Assembly (NCBI GenBank): GCA_021203205.1
Contig: JAJQBQ010000010.1
Span: 1-64,000, forward strand
Direction of reading: 5' to 3'
From: Lachnospiraceae bacterium
GTDB taxonomy: Bacteria > Bacillota > Clostridia > Lachnospirales > Lachnospiraceae
Length of the DNA stretch: 64,000 bases
Position 1 is the first letter of the stretch. Each line of letters begins with the position of its first letter. The notes beneath the pieces were generated by a model, which saw only the letters and a program-made list of their open reading frames with translations, had not been told where the DNA came from and did no database searches. Both the position numbers and the translations under genes were made by a program. Positions 9,039 through 18,544 of the stretch are shown piece after piece.

Positions 9039-9572
9039 ATGGACAAGAAACAGGATAATATCATTTTAATCGGCATGCCCGGCGCCGGCAAGAGCACGGT
9101 CGGCGTGGTGCTGGCCAAAATGCTGGGCTACCGTTTTCTGGACTCGGATCTGGTGATTCAGGAGGAAACCGGGAAGCTTTTGTGTGAGATTTTAAGCGAG
9201 GAAGGGCTCGACGGCTTTCTGGCAGTGGAAAATCGCATCAATGCCGCCGTCACCGCGAGCCGCACGGTCATAGCCACCGGCGGCAGCGTCGTCTACGGCG
9301 AAGAAGCGATGGAGCATCTGCGCTCCATCGGCACGGTGGTCTATTTAAAGATCAGTTACCGCGACCTGACCACCCGTCTGGGAGATCTCACAAACCGTGG
9401 TGTCGCGTTAAAACCGCAGCAGACGCTGCTGGAACTCTACGATGAGCGCGTTCCCCTTTACGAAAAATACGCCGATATTACGGTGGAGGAGATCGGGGAG
9501 CCGGTGGAGCAGACCGCGCGCTGGATCATTGAGGCGAAGAAGTATCGGGATCGGCGAAAGAACAATGCGTGA
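9039..9572 (+). CDS. Shikimate-kinase-like P-loop kinase, substrate unclear
   Basis: The 177-residue protein has the shikimate kinase fold: a GMPGAGKST Walker A near the start, FLDSDLVIQ with the paired Asp, ATGGSVV in place of GGG, and ERVPLYEKYAD near the C-terminus where the conserved Arg is kept. Two canonical shikimate contacts look altered: the FR motif reads FL (GFLAVEN), and the lid RPLL sequence is replaced by NRGVALKPQQTLL. It may therefore phosphorylate another substrate. No aro genes are nearby; instead it lies between ppaC and the DUF5717 gene, whose start is 11 bp after its stop. ATG 9039 (or 9033) has only a weak AGAAG upstream, so the start is uncertain. Confidence 0.8.
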   Translation: MDKKQDNIILIGMPGAGKSTVGVVLAKMLGYRFLDSDLVIQEETGKLLCEILSEEGLDGFLAVENRINAAVTASRTVIATGGSVVYGEEAMEHLRSIGTVVYLKISYRDLTTRLGDLTNRGVALKPQQTLLELYDERVPLYEKYADITVEEIGEPVEQTARWIIEAKKYRDRRKNNA

Positions 9573-9583
9573 GGGCGTAGAAG

Positions 9584-12500
9584 ATGAAGAACACGATAGA
9601 AAGGCTATCCAGCGGAAAAATCGAATACAGTTTGCCGGAGCTGGGTGTCTCTGTCTCGCAGATCCATGTAAAGCTCGAGGCGGGGTGCCAGGCGCAGGGC
9701 TCTTTTGATGTCTTCTCAAAGAACGACAGGGAACTCAAGGGGGTTATCTTTTCTACCAGTGTATTTGTGCGCCCGGACGAGGATCAGTTTGTCGGAAAGA
9801 AGACGACGATCCGCTATACGGTTCAGGGAGAGAACTTTGCTGCGGGGGAAGAGCTGTCTGGATATTTCCACATTGTGAGCAACGGCGGCGAATTCTCGGT
9901 GCCGTTTTCCGTGCAGGTGGAACAGCGCTGTTACCATTCCGGTATCGGCAAAGTCCGCAGCTTTGAGACCTTTGTGGCGCTCGCAAAGAGAAACTTTGAT
10001 GAGAGCGTGAAGCTCTTTCTGTATCCGGATTTCGCCGATGTGGTGCTGGGGGAAGATTTCGCGAAACGCGCGCTTTATAAAGGACTGAAGGAGGGCGTAA
10101 ACCCGGATCTGGCGCTGGAAGAATTCCTCGTCACCACCCGGGCCAAGGAGCGCGTCAGCCTGACATTGGAGAATACGGAACAGTTTTATGGTGATGTCAC
10201 GGGAAATATCCGTGACTGCCTTGTGCTTGTCAGAAATACCTGGGGCTACGCGGAAGCTGAGGCGGAGGTCGAGGGGGACTTTCTGCTGGAATGCCGGGCG
10301 CGGTTTACCACGGAGGATTTCACCGGGCATCGGTTTGAGTATCGCTACTGTATCGATAAAAAGAAGCTGCGCCGGGGAAAGAATCTCGCGCGCATCACGT
10401 TTAAGGTGGGCGGGCAGATTTTAAGCGCTACCATCACGGTAATTTACATGCCCGAAGACTGCAGGGAAGAGGTCGGTCACCGGCAGATGATCAGCCGCCT
10501 GATGGACGGCTACCTGAAGTTCCGTATGCAGCAGTATAATTATGAAAAGTGGACGAATGATTCGATCGAGCTTCTCGACCGGCTGAAGCGGAACGATGAC
10601 AGCGACCTCATGATTCGCCTGATGAAGGCTCAGATGTGCATCATCAAGGGCAAAAAAGAGGAGGCGGCGTACATTCTGGATTATGTTCAGGGGCAGCTGC
10701 CGACACAGAAGCATCACAGCGTGGAGATGCAGTGTTATTATGACTATATCCGTACGCTCCAGTATCGCCGCAGCGACTTCACAAAAAATGTGGCGCAGAA
10801 AATCGGACGGATTTACGACGGCGGCCATAAGAGCTGGCAGCTGTTGTGGATTCTGCTGTTCGTCGACGAGCGCTACGAGACAAACCGCAGCCGGAAGCTG
10901 GCCGCCATCAAGGAGTGCTGTCATCTGGGTCAGACCAGCCCGGTGCTCTATTACGAGGCGCTCTCCGTACTGAACGAGCAGCCGGAGTTTTTGCGCATTC
11001 TGGATCCCTTTGAGATACGCACGCTTCTGATGGGGGCGAAGCGCCGGTATGTGAACCTGAAGCTGGCGCTCGAGGCGGCCGGGCTCGCGAAGAAAGAGCG
11101 CGAATTCCGCCCGCTGGTGTTTGAGCTGCTGCATCGCCTGTATGACCAGTATCCGAACAACGCCATTCTGGAGGCGATCTGCACGGTGCTGATCCACGGC
11201 GGGCAGACCGACCGGAAATATTTTAAGTGGTTCGAGCTGGCGGTGAAAAATGACCTGAAGATACCGAAGCTCTACGAGTATTATCTCTTCTCTGTTGATA
11301 TGACGAAAATGGATCTTCTGCCGCAGATGGTGTACCTGTATTTTGCGTACAATACGGAGACTGTTCACGAGCGGGAAAGCTATCTGTTCGCCAATGTCAT
11401 CACAAATAAGGATAAGATTCCGGAGATTTATGAGAGTTACCGCAAGACCATCGAGCAGTATTCCGTACATCAGATGCTGGTCGGTGCCATGGATGAGTAC
11501 CTGGGTGTGATTTACGGTTCCGTCTTAAGCCGTGCGCTGGTGACGGAGGACATCGCCAGGCGGCTTCCGGCGATGCTGGCGGGCTGCAAGATCACGCTGG
11601 AATACCCGAAAACCCGCGGGGGCAGACATGCGCACGGCGGGGGAGTCGGCGCGAATGCGGGGAACCGGCCGGGCGCGGAGGATCCGAATCTTCGCAGAAA
11701 TCCCTTTAACCGGGTGATCGTGATCCCGGAAGAGACGGGGGTGGAGAATATTTATCCCATGACGGGCGGGCAGGCTTATGTGCGGATTTATTCCTCCAAC
11801 GCGGCGATCCTGTTTCAGGATATTTACGGGAACCGCTACAGCGGCGGTGTCCGATACCGCATCACAAAGCTCATGGATCTCGAATACTATATGCGTCTCT
11901 GTCAGGAGGTGCACCCGGACAATCCGGATCTGCGGCTGCATTTCGGCGATGCTGTGAAAAAGGAATTTTCCGCCGCGGGCAGAGCGGACAGGGAAAAGGC
12001 GCAAAATCGGAAGGGCAGAAACGTTTACGGTGTTGCGGGCACAGGCGAAGGCCGGGAAGACAGACTTCAAAGCGGGCAGACCACAGGCGAAAACGCGGGT
12101 GTCCGCGGCGGGGAGAGCTACCGGGTAGAAAGCCGTTCCTCTGTTTTTGAAAATCAGGGCGGCGGCGCCGCGCCGGGTTCCGCACAGGGACGCAAACGGA
12201 AGAAAAACCGTCTGCCGGAGCTCATAAAGCCGGTGCTGGAGCTGGAAAATCTGGATCCGGCGTACCGCGCCTGGCTGGTAAAGCTTCTGGTGGAATATTA
12301 TTACACGGAGATGGACGACGAAGCGATCCGCGCACTCACCGAGGTCTGCGACCCGGGGCGTCTGGATCGGCAGACGCGGGGGAAATACCTGGAACTCATG
12401 ATACTGAACCGCATGTACCAGGAGGTATATCCGCTTCTAAAGAAGTACGGCGCAAGGCAGGTGAGCCCCGGGCTGCTGTCCCGGTTTCTGGCGCGCATCC

Positions 12501-13438
12501 TCCCGGACCGCATGGACTGCGAGGACGCGGCGGTCACGGAAATGTGCGGCATCACCTTCCAGAAGCGAGTTTACGACGATGCGGTACTGAAATATATGAG
12601 CCGCTTTTACAACGGATCCATCCGGGAGCTGCTGGTGCTTTGGACCACATCCAAACAGTTTGCGTTTTACAGTCTGGAGCTGGAGGAGCGCATCATCGTG
12701 CAGGCGCTGTTCTGCGGCATCAGCGAGCCGATGGTGAAGGAGGTCTTCCGCAAATACTATTGCTACGGTTTCCGCCAGACAGTCATGAGTGCCTATATCA
12801 ATCAGATGTCCTTCAACTATATTGTGAAGGATAATTATCAGGATGACAACCTGATCAAGTACCTGAAAAATGAACTGCTGCACGGGGAGCCGGTGCATGT
12901 GTACGGGAAACTCGCGTATCTGCGCTATTACAGCGACAGACGTGCCGAAATACAGCCGAAATCCGACGAGGAGGCGGCGGCAGTGCGGGCGCTGAAAGAT
13001 TTGATCGGGCGCGGCATTTATATGGAGTATTTCCGCGCATTTGCGGATATTGCGGAGATTCCCGCAAATTATCTGGAGAGGTATTATCTTACCTTCCGGT
13101 ATGACCCGAAGGCGACGCTTTCGCTGAGTTACCGTGTGCGCACGGAAGAGGTGTACCGGCGTGAGCCGTTTGGGCAGATGGTGCCGGGCGTGTTTTCCAT
13201 GCCGTTTCGCCTGTTTGGCGACGATGTCCTGGAATATCGGATTTATCTGCAGGAGGCGAAAGGCGAGGTGCTCTTAAAGGAAGGAATCTGCCGGGGCAGA
13301 AGCGGAGAGCGGAGAGCAAACGAGGGCTGTTTTGAGCGGATCGAAGAGATTGTGGAAGCCGGAGGCACACCGCAGCTGGCCGGACAGCTTTCGGATGACT
13401 ATGAGGAAAAGAAAGAACTGGCACGGAGATTATTATAA
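9584..13438 (+). CDS. Large DUF5717-type protein, beta domains plus helical repeats
   Basis: I recognise this 1284-residue protein as a clade-specific family of unknown function (DUF5717, from memory). Residues 1-120 and about 185-290 look like two beta-sandwich domains (SLPELGVSVSQIHVKLEAG; VSLTLENTEQFYGDVTGNI). From about residue 300 to the end it is largely alpha-helical with TPR-like helix pairs (LMIRLMKAQMCIIKGKKEEAA; VPGVFSMPFRLF closes the last region). No signal peptide, membrane segment or catalytic motif is visible, so a cytosolic scaffold is the simplest reading. Two Gly/Arg-rich low-complexity stretches, encoded at about 11608-11720 and 11968-12220, interrupt the conserved body. 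GAGGG precedes the ATG by 8 nt. It is followed 35 bp later by the DUF5716 gene, and the two likely work together. Confidence 0.8.
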   Translation: MKNTIERLSSGKIEYSLPELGVSVSQIHVKLEAGCQAQGSFDVFSKNDRELKGVIFSTSVFVRPDEDQFVGKKTTIRYTVQGENFAAGEELSGYFHIVSNGGEFSVPFSVQVEQRCYHSGIGKVRSFETFVALAKRNFDESVKLFLYPDFADVVLGEDFAKRALYKGLKEGVNPDLALEEFLVTTRAKERVSLTLENTEQFYGDVTGNIRDCLVLVRNTWGYAEAEAEVEGDFLLECRARFTTEDFTGHRFEYRYCIDKKKLRRGKNLARITFKVGGQILSATITVIYMPEDCREEVGHRQMISRLMDGYLKFRMQQYNYEKWTNDSIELLDRLKRNDDSDLMIRLMKAQMCIIKGKKEEAAYILDYVQGQLPTQKHHSVEMQCYYDYIRTLQYRRSDFTKNVAQKIGRIYDGGHKSWQLLWILLFVDERYETNRSRKLAAIKECCHLGQTSPVLYYEALSVLNEQPEFLRILDPFEIRTLLMGAKRRYVNLKLALEAAGLAKKEREFRPLVFELLHRLYDQYPNNAILEAICTVLIHGGQTDRKYFKWFELAVKNDLKIPKLYEYYLFSVDMTKMDLLPQMVYLYFAYNTETVHERESYLFANVITNKDKIPEIYESYRKTIEQYSVHQMLVGAMDEYLGVIYGSVLSRALVTEDIARRLPAMLAGCKITLEYPKTRGGRHAHGGGVGANAGNRPGAEDPNLRRNPFNRVIVIPEETGVENIYPMTGGQAYVRIYSSNAAILFQDIYGNRYSGGVRYRITKLMDLEYYMRLCQEVHPDNPDLRLHFGDAVKKEFSAAGRADREKAQNRKGRNVYGVAGTGEGREDRLQSGQTTGENAGVRGGESYRVESRSSVFENQGGGAAPGSAQGRKRKKNRLPELIKPVLELENLDPAYRAWLVKLLVEYYYTEMDDEAIRALTEVCDPGRLDRQTRGKYLELMILNRMYQEVYPLLKKYGARQVSPGLLSRFLARILPDRMDCEDAAVTEMCGITFQKRVYDDAVLKYMSRFYNGSIRELLVLWTTSKQFAFYSLELEERIIVQALFCGISEPMVKEVFRKYYCYGFRQTVMSAYINQMSFNYIVKDNYQDDNLIKYLKNELLHGEPVHVYGKLAYLRYYSDRRAEIQPKSDEEAAAVRALKDLIGRGIYMEYFRAFADIAEIPANYLERYYLTFRYDPKATLSLSYRVRTEEVYRREPFGQMVPGVFSMPFRLFGDDVLEYRIYLQEAKGEVLLKEGICRGRSGERRANEGCFERIEEIVEAGGTPQLAGQLSDDYEEKKELARRLL

Positions 13439-13473
13439 AAGTCTGTCAGGTTATAATTTTTGGGAGAACGAAG

Positions 13474-14667
13474 TTGGATCAGAGGGCGAATCCGAGAGAG
13501 AAAGAAACAAAAAAATTCATAGAGATTGGCCTTGACGTGACAGGCACGGAATGGGTCAGAGCCTGTTATCTTCGGGACGGCATCATCGAAAATGTCCCGG
13601 AACAGCTGTTAAGCCGCAGGGAATGGGATCAGTTTCTGGAGAATCCCGGGGATGCGGGGGCACCGGTGCAGGCTTTTTTGCGGCAGATACTGGACGCAAG
13701 CGGTGCGGACGATGTGCATGGCCTGCTGGTGACCATGGAAAACCTTGTGGAGGAGAACATTATCGCGGTGATGGCCGCGGCCGGCGCCATCGGGTACGAC
13801 CGGCACAGGCTTCGCATCATCAGCCCGGGCGAGAGCATGCTCCACTATATGATCCACCAGAGGAAAGAAATCTGGAGCAACGCGGTGGTGGTGTTTGACC
13901 ATCGGGACGACCGGTTCGTCATGCGGAAGATGACGATATCCGGGCTGCGCCTGCCAAAACAGCTCAAAGTCACGGAGCGGGATCTGACCGGTCTTCTGAT
14001 ACGCGGTCAGCTGGCGACGGAGCAGGGGAGACGGAAGGCGGACGAGGATTTTTATGCGCTGGTGCAGGAAGAATTTCGCCGGACTATCGTATCCGGCGTG
14101 ATTCTGGTGGGAGAAATCTTCGAGCTGGCATGGATGAAAAAGTCCTTAAACTTCCTGTGCGAGCGCAGGCGCGTGTTCCTGGGCGGAAACATGTACGCCG
14201 AGGGCAGCTGCTACGCGGCCCTGCGGCTGTTTTTAAAGCAGGATCCGGGGGATTACTACTTTGACTGCGAGGGCAGGACAAAGCTCAACATTGACCTGGC
14301 GATCGTGCATAACAAAAAGAACGCCGTTGTCAGTCTGTCGAAGGCGGGAACCTACTGGTACAAGGCGAGCGCCGAGGTGCAGATCCTGCTGGGGAGGGAA
14401 AAGGAACTGAAGTTCATTCTGACCGACCCTGTCCGCAAGAACACCCAGACACTGTTCCTGGAGCTGAATGACCTGCCGCGCCGGCCGGAGAAGACGACCC
14501 GCGTGAATGTGCGGGTGATCTGTTACGGCGACAGTGCCTACGAATTTACGGCTTCGGACATGGGGTTCGGCGATTTCTTTGAACCTTCCGGACTTACGGT
14601 CCGCAGAAAAGTCATTCTGACAGCGGAGGGAATCACGGAGGGGGAGACAGGCCGGAACACGCGTTGA
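13474..14667 (+). CDS. DUF5716-type protein resembling a degenerate Hsp70/actin fold
   Basis: A 397-residue protein of unknown function (DUF5716, from memory). Reading it against Hsp70, residues 15-40 (FIEIGLDVTGTEWVRACYL) fit the first nucleotide-binding hairpin but lack DLGTT; residues 83-125 (GLLVTMENLVEENI...ISPGESMLHYM) parallel the VPAxF...EPTAAALAY stretch; VVVFDHRDDRF at 138-148 parallels VFDLGGGTFD with the glycines lost; and GVILVGEIFELAWMKKSL at 208-225 parallels LVGGSTRIPxVQ. Residues about 255-397 are beta-rich, where Hsp70 has its substrate-binding domain. I infer a pseudo-Hsp70 that may not hydrolyse ATP. The start is a TTG at 13474 with GGGAG upstream; no better start is in frame. 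It sits between the DUF5717 gene and another helical-repeat gene. Confidence 0.75.
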   Translation: MDQRANPREKETKKFIEIGLDVTGTEWVRACYLRDGIIENVPEQLLSRREWDQFLENPGDAGAPVQAFLRQILDASGADDVHGLLVTMENLVEENIIAVMAAAGAIGYDRHRLRIISPGESMLHYMIHQRKEIWSNAVVVFDHRDDRFVMRKMTISGLRLPKQLKVTERDLTGLLIRGQLATEQGRRKADEDFYALVQEEFRRTIVSGVILVGEIFELAWMKKSLNFLCERRRVFLGGNMYAEGSCYAALRLFLKQDPGDYYFDCEGRTKLNIDLAIVHNKKNAVVSLSKAGTYWYKASAEVQILLGREKELKFILTDPVRKNTQTLFLELNDLPRRPEKTTRVNVRVICYGDSAYEFTASDMGFGDFFEPSGLTVRRKVILTAEGITEGETGRNTR

Positions 14668-14750
14668 AATGTTTCGGCTTGAAGCGGAGTACGGGAGAGC
14701 CTCCCGCATGCAAAGCCGGGGCGGCTGCTCCGGCCGGGAAAGAGAAATTT

Positions 14751-15521
14751 ATGGGAAATTGTTTGAGCAGGCAATATGAAACCCCTTTTCATATTGAGCA
14801 GACTGGTTATAATATATATTCGATCGAGGAGCTGGCGTACTACCTATACCACTACACCGCCATGATAGACCGGGACTTTTTTACCGAAGAGCTCGCAGCC
14901 TATGTGGAGCAGGTGCTGGGGAAGCGAATGGTGGCGCAGCGCATGCGTGAGCTGATGCACCAGAAAGATTCTGTCGCCGATCTGATCCTGCTCCTTGTCA
15001 AAAGCGCGGATTATTTTGACGAGATTGAGCTGGTTTCGCTCCAGAAAAAGCTGGACGAGCGGAAAGGTGAATCGGAGCTTGAGAAGGCCCGCGACCGCGT
15101 AAAAGCGCTGGAGCAGCTGGAAAAATACATCCAGGCGGCAGAGTGCTGTTCGGATATTCTGGAACATGCCCCGAAACATGAGGCGACTCCTGAGTTCCTG
15201 GCGGAAATGACGGGAGAGCTGGGCAGTATTTACGGAAAAATGCTGAAATTTCACGCGGCGGAGGCAGCCTTTCGGAAGTCCATGTCGATTTACCCGACCC
15301 CGGAAGTCCGGAAAAAGATGGTTTATCTTCTGCTGATTCAGGGCAGGGATGCGGAAATTCTGGATTTCCGGGAGGAATTCGGCCTGACGGAGCCGGTCGT
15401 GCGGGAGTGTGAGCGGCAGTTTCAGAAGACCCGGAAGATTTATCGGGAGACGAAGCCGTCCGAGCCGCCCGGGGTGGAGAAGCTGAAGGCGGAGTATCGG
15501 AAGGAGAATGGATACCATTGA
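14751..15521 (+). CDS. Helical-repeat (TPR-like) protein of the DUF5717/5716 operon
   Basis: The 256-residue protein is not recognised. Residues about 20-100 are helical (YSIEELAYYLYHY; DFFTEELAAYVEQVLG), followed by a charged coiled-coil-like helix (ELEKARDRVKALEQLEKYI) and a TPR-like pair (AEMTGELGSIYGKMLKFHAAEAAFRKSMSIYP). There is no signal peptide or membrane segment. The frame is open from a TTG at 14664 that overlaps the upstream stop, but residues before MGNCLSRQYETPF are low-complexity and the ATG at 14751 has a purine-rich GGGAAAGAGA ahead of it, so I prefer that start. Its position and TPR-like content suggest a partner of the two preceding proteins; this is inference. Confidence 0.7.
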   Translation: MGNCLSRQYETPFHIEQTGYNIYSIEELAYYLYHYTAMIDRDFFTEELAAYVEQVLGKRMVAQRMRELMHQKDSVADLILLLVKSADYFDEIELVSLQKKLDERKGESELEKARDRVKALEQLEKYIQAAECCSDILEHAPKHEATPEFLAEMTGELGSIYGKMLKFHAAEAAFRKSMSIYPTPEVRKKMVYLLLIQGRDAEILDFREEFGLTEPVVRECERQFQKTRKIYRETKPSEPPGVEKLKAEYRKENGYH

Positions 15522-15528
15522 TTACAAG

Positions 15529-15578
15529 CGTTACTGCCGCAATCGGCTTCAGACGATTGCGGTTGGCGTGAGAAAGTA
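15529..15578. repeat. Hairpin ahead of valS, possible degenerate element copy
   Basis: CCGCAATCG at 15537-15545 and CGATTGCGG at 15554-15562 form a perfect 9-bp stem. It begins just after GTTACT at 15530-15535, the end sequence of the palindromic element seen elsewhere, but the right end is poorly matched. No T-run follows. The gap is too short for a T-box. Confidence 0.35.
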
Positions 15579-15595
15579 TAGATTGGAGAAGTATC

Positions 15596-18421
15596 ATGAA
15601 AGAGATGGAAAAGACCTACGATCCGAAGCAGATCGAAGAAAAGCTGTATGACCGGTGGATGGAGAAGAAGTATTTTCACGCCGAGGTGAACCCGCAGAAG
15701 AAGCCTTACACGATTGTGATGCCGCCGCCGAATATTACGGGGCAGCTGCACATGGGGCATGCGCTGGATAACACGCTGCAGGATATCCTGATCCGGTTCC
15801 GCCGGATGCAGGGTTACGAGGCGCTTTGGCTGCCGGGCACGGATCACGCGTCCATTGCCACCGAGGCGAAGATCGTGGAGAGCATGCGCAAAGAGGGCCT
15901 GACGAAGGCCGATCTGGGCAGAGATGCGTTCTTAGAGCGGGCCTGGAAGTGGAAGGAGCAGTACGGCGGGCGCATCGTCAGCCAGTTAAAGAAGATCGGT
16001 TCCTCCTGCGACTGGGATCGCGAGCGCTTTACCATGGACGAGGGCTGCAGCAAGGCCGTGAAGGAAGTGTTCGTGCGCCTGTACGATGAGGGGCTCATCT
16101 ACCGGGGCGAGCGTATCATCAACTGGTGCCCGAAGTGCCTGACGACCATCTCCGACGCGGAGGTCAATTACGAGGATCAGGCCGGCCATTTCTGGCACCT
16201 GCGCTACCCGCTCGCGGACGGTACGGGCTATATAGAGCTGGCAACGACAAGACCGGAGACGCTGCTGGGCGATACCGCCGTGGCCGTGCACCCGGACGAT
16301 GAAAGATATAAGGATCTGGTGGGCAAGACCGTCATCCTGCCGCTGGTGCACCGGGAGATCCCCATCGTGGCGGACGAGTACGTGGAGATGGACTTCGGAA
16401 CCGGCGCCGTGAAGATCACGCCGGCCCACGACCCGAACGACTTTGAGGTGGGGCTGCGCCACAATCTTCCCATCATCAATGTGATGACGGACGACGCGAA
16501 GATTACCGACGACTACCCGGCCTATGCCGGCATGGATCGCTACGAGGCGAGGAAGGCCATCGTGCGGGATCTGGAGGCGGAGGGCGCCCTGGTGCGGGTG
16601 GAGGATCACGCCCACAACGTGGGTACCTGCTACCGCTGCGGAACCACCGTGGAGCCCCGGGTTTCGAAGCAGTGGTTCGTAAAGATGAAGCCGTTAGCCG
16701 GTCCTGCCATCGACGCGGTGAAGGATGGCCGGACAAAGTTTGTGCCTTCCTATTTTGAAAAGACGTATTTCCACTGGCTGGAAAATATCCGTGACTGGTG
16801 TATCTCCAGGCAGCTCTGGTGGGGCCACCGCATCCCGGCGTTCTACTGTGACGACTGCGGCGAGATGGTGGTAACAAAAGAGAACACGGCTGTCTGCCCG
16901 AAGTGCGGTCGTCCCATGCGTCAGGATCCGGACACGTTGGATACCTGGTTTAGCTCCGCGCTGTGGCCATTCTCCACGCTGGGCTGGCCGGATGAGACCG
17001 GGGAAATGAAGTATTTCTACCCGACGAGCACCCTCGTGACGGGTTACGATATCATCCCCTTCTGGGTGATGCGCATGATGTTTTCCGGCTTAAAGCAGAC
17101 GGGGGAGGTGCCCTTCGATACGGTGCTGATCCACGGCCTGGTGCGGGACGCGCAGGGCAGGAAGATGTCCAAGTCCTTAGGCAACGGCATCGATCCGCTG
17201 GAGATCATCGATAAATACGGCGCGGACGCGCTGCGCTTTACGCTCATTAACGGCAATGCGCCGGGCAACGACATGCGCTTCTCGACGGAGCGGGTGGAGG
17301 CCAGCCGTAACTTCGCAAATAAGGTGTGGAATGCCTCCCGGTTCATTCTTATGAATCTGCCGGAGGAGGAAGATGCCGCCGGCTCCTTATCAGCAGGGAC
17401 GGAAAATGCGGATATAACGGCGAAGGAAAATGAAACAACGGTCAGGATGGAAAAAGAGAGCTGCGAGAATGCAGAACTCTTACAGACCGCAGATGAAACA
17501 GCAACTGCGTCTGTTCGGTCAGAAAACGGAAAAACCTGCGGATGTGCAGGAAAGAACAACGGCGGTGTCCCGGAGGAAAGTCTGGAGATTGCCGACCGCT
17601 GGATTCTCTCGAAGGTGAACACTGTCACGAAGGAAGTGACCGAGAACCTGGAGAAGTTTGAGATCGGTATCGCGGCCGACAAGATTTACTCCTTTATCTG
17701 GGAGGAGTTCTGCGACTGGTACATTGAGATGGTGAAGCCCCGCCTTTACGGGAAGGATGAGGTCTCAAAGAAGGCTGCCCTCTGGACATTAAAGACGGTG
17801 CTTATCGACGCGTTAAAGCTGTTACATCCGTACATGCCATTTATCACGGAGGAGATTTTCTGCAATCTTCAGGATGAGGAGGAAACCATCATGATTTCTT
17901 CCTGGCCGGTGTTCGACGAGGCCAGAGTGTACGCCGAAGAGGAAAAGGAAGTAGAGACCGTGAAAGAAGCGGTGCGCACCATCCGCAGTATCCGCCAGAC
18001 CATGAACGTTGCGCCGTCACGGAAGGTGAAAATGTTTATTGTCACCGCCAACCCGGACACGGCGGCTGCCTTTACGAATGGCATGTCCTACTTTAAGGCC
18101 CTTGCGGGTGCCAGCGACGTGCGGATTCAGGAGACGAGAGACGGCATCGGAGAGGACGCGGTTTCCGCGGTGGTATCCGACGCGGTGGTTTACCTGCCGT
18201 TTGAGGATCTCGTGGATATTGAAAAGGAAAAAGAGCGCCTTGCAAAGGAAGAGGCAAGGCTTACAAAGGAACTGGAGCGCTCCGAAAAGATGCTGGGCAA
18301 CCCGAATTTTGTGAGCCGTGCGCCGGAGGCGAAGATCGCGGCGGAGCGGGAAAAGCTTGAAAAATACAGGAACATGATGGATCAGGTGCGCCAGCAGATG
18401 CAGAGGCTGGCGGGAAAGTAA
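15596..18421 (+). CDS. valS: Valyl-tRNA synthetase with a low-complexity insertion
   Basis: ValS charges tRNA-Val in the cytosol. The 941-residue class I enzyme shows the HMGH signature at residues 52-55, the CP1 editing domain ([30 protein letters not shown]), a CPKCG zinc knuckle, the [11 protein letters not shown] signature near residue 525, the anticodon-binding domain, and the C-terminal coiled coil rich in Lys/Glu. Between [10 protein letters not shown] and [11 protein letters not shown], where most ValS have a short loop, there are about 70 extra hydrophilic residues (about 593-661) including a Cys-x-Cys pair. The insertion is in frame and lies between the catalytic core and the tRNA-binding domain. 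GGAGAAG precedes the ATG. A folC follows, as is common in Firmicutes. Confidence 0.95.
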   Translation: MKEMEKTYDPKQIEEKLYDRWMEKKYFHAEVNPQKKPYTIVMPPPNITGQLHMGHALDNTLQDILIRFRRMQGYEALWLPGTDHASIATEAKIVESMRKEGLTKADLGRDAFLERAWKWKEQYGGRIVSQLKKIGSSCDWDRERFTMDEGCSKAVKEVFVRLYDEGLIYRGERIINWCPKCLTTISDAEVNYEDQAGHFWHLRYPLADGTGYIELATTRPETLLGDTAVAVHPDDERYKDLVGKTVILPLVHREIPIVADEYVEMDFGTGAVKITPAHDPNDFEVGLRHNLPIINVMTDDAKITDDYPAYAGMDRYEARKAIVRDLEAEGALVRVEDHAHNVGTCYRCGTTVEPRVSKQWFVKMKPLAGPAIDAVKDGRTKFVPSYFEKTYFHWLENIRDWCISRQLWWGHRIPAFYCDDCGEMVVTKENTAVCPKCGRPMRQDPDTLDTWFSSALWPFSTLGWPDETGEMKYFYPTSTLVTGYDIIPFWVMRMMFSGLKQTGEVPFDTVLIHGLVRDAQGRKMSKSLGNGIDPLEIIDKYGADALRFTLINGNAPGNDMRFSTERVEASRNFANKVWNASRFILMNLPEEEDAAGSLSAGTENADITAKENETTVRMEKESCENAELLQTADETATASVRSENGKTCGCAGKNNGGVPEESLEIADRWILSKVNTVTKEVTENLEKFEIGIAADKIYSFIWEEFCDWYIEMVKPRLYGKDEVSKKAALWTLKTVLIDALKLLHPYMPFITEEIFCNLQDEEETIMISSWPVFDEARVYAEEEKEVETVKEAVRTIRSIRQTMNVAPSRKVKMFIVTANPDTAAAFTNGMSYFKALAGASDVRIQETRDGIGEDAVSAVVSDAVVYLPFEDLVDIEKEKERLAKEEARLTKELERSEKMLGNPNFVSRAPEAKIAAEREKLEKYRNMMDQVRQQMQRLAGK
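17371..17580 (+). other. Low-complexity insertion within valS
   Basis: About 210 bp encode a Glu/Thr/Asn/Ala-rich stretch at a position where the family has a short connecting loop. Unlike priA and ftsK, no clear tandem period remains. It is a probable old expansion that has drifted. Confidence 0.6.
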
Positions 18422-18544
18422 GAAATCGGATGGTGGAATATGCTGCACGGACATGGAGTTTCCGTGCGGTGAAAAGCTTAAGAAAGTTCTGTGTCAGGAT
18501 TATCTGTGGCCGGAAGAGCTGCGGGAGACCGGAAGGCTGGTGGA

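Noticed and set aside
10421-11470. Long antisense frame inside the DUF5717 gene
   Set aside because: No ribosome binding site and codon pattern of a shadow; the + frame is continuous over 3.8 kb.
15522-15595. T-box riboswitch ahead of valS
   Set aside because: The gap is 74 bp, too short, and has no T-box sequence or terminator hairpin.
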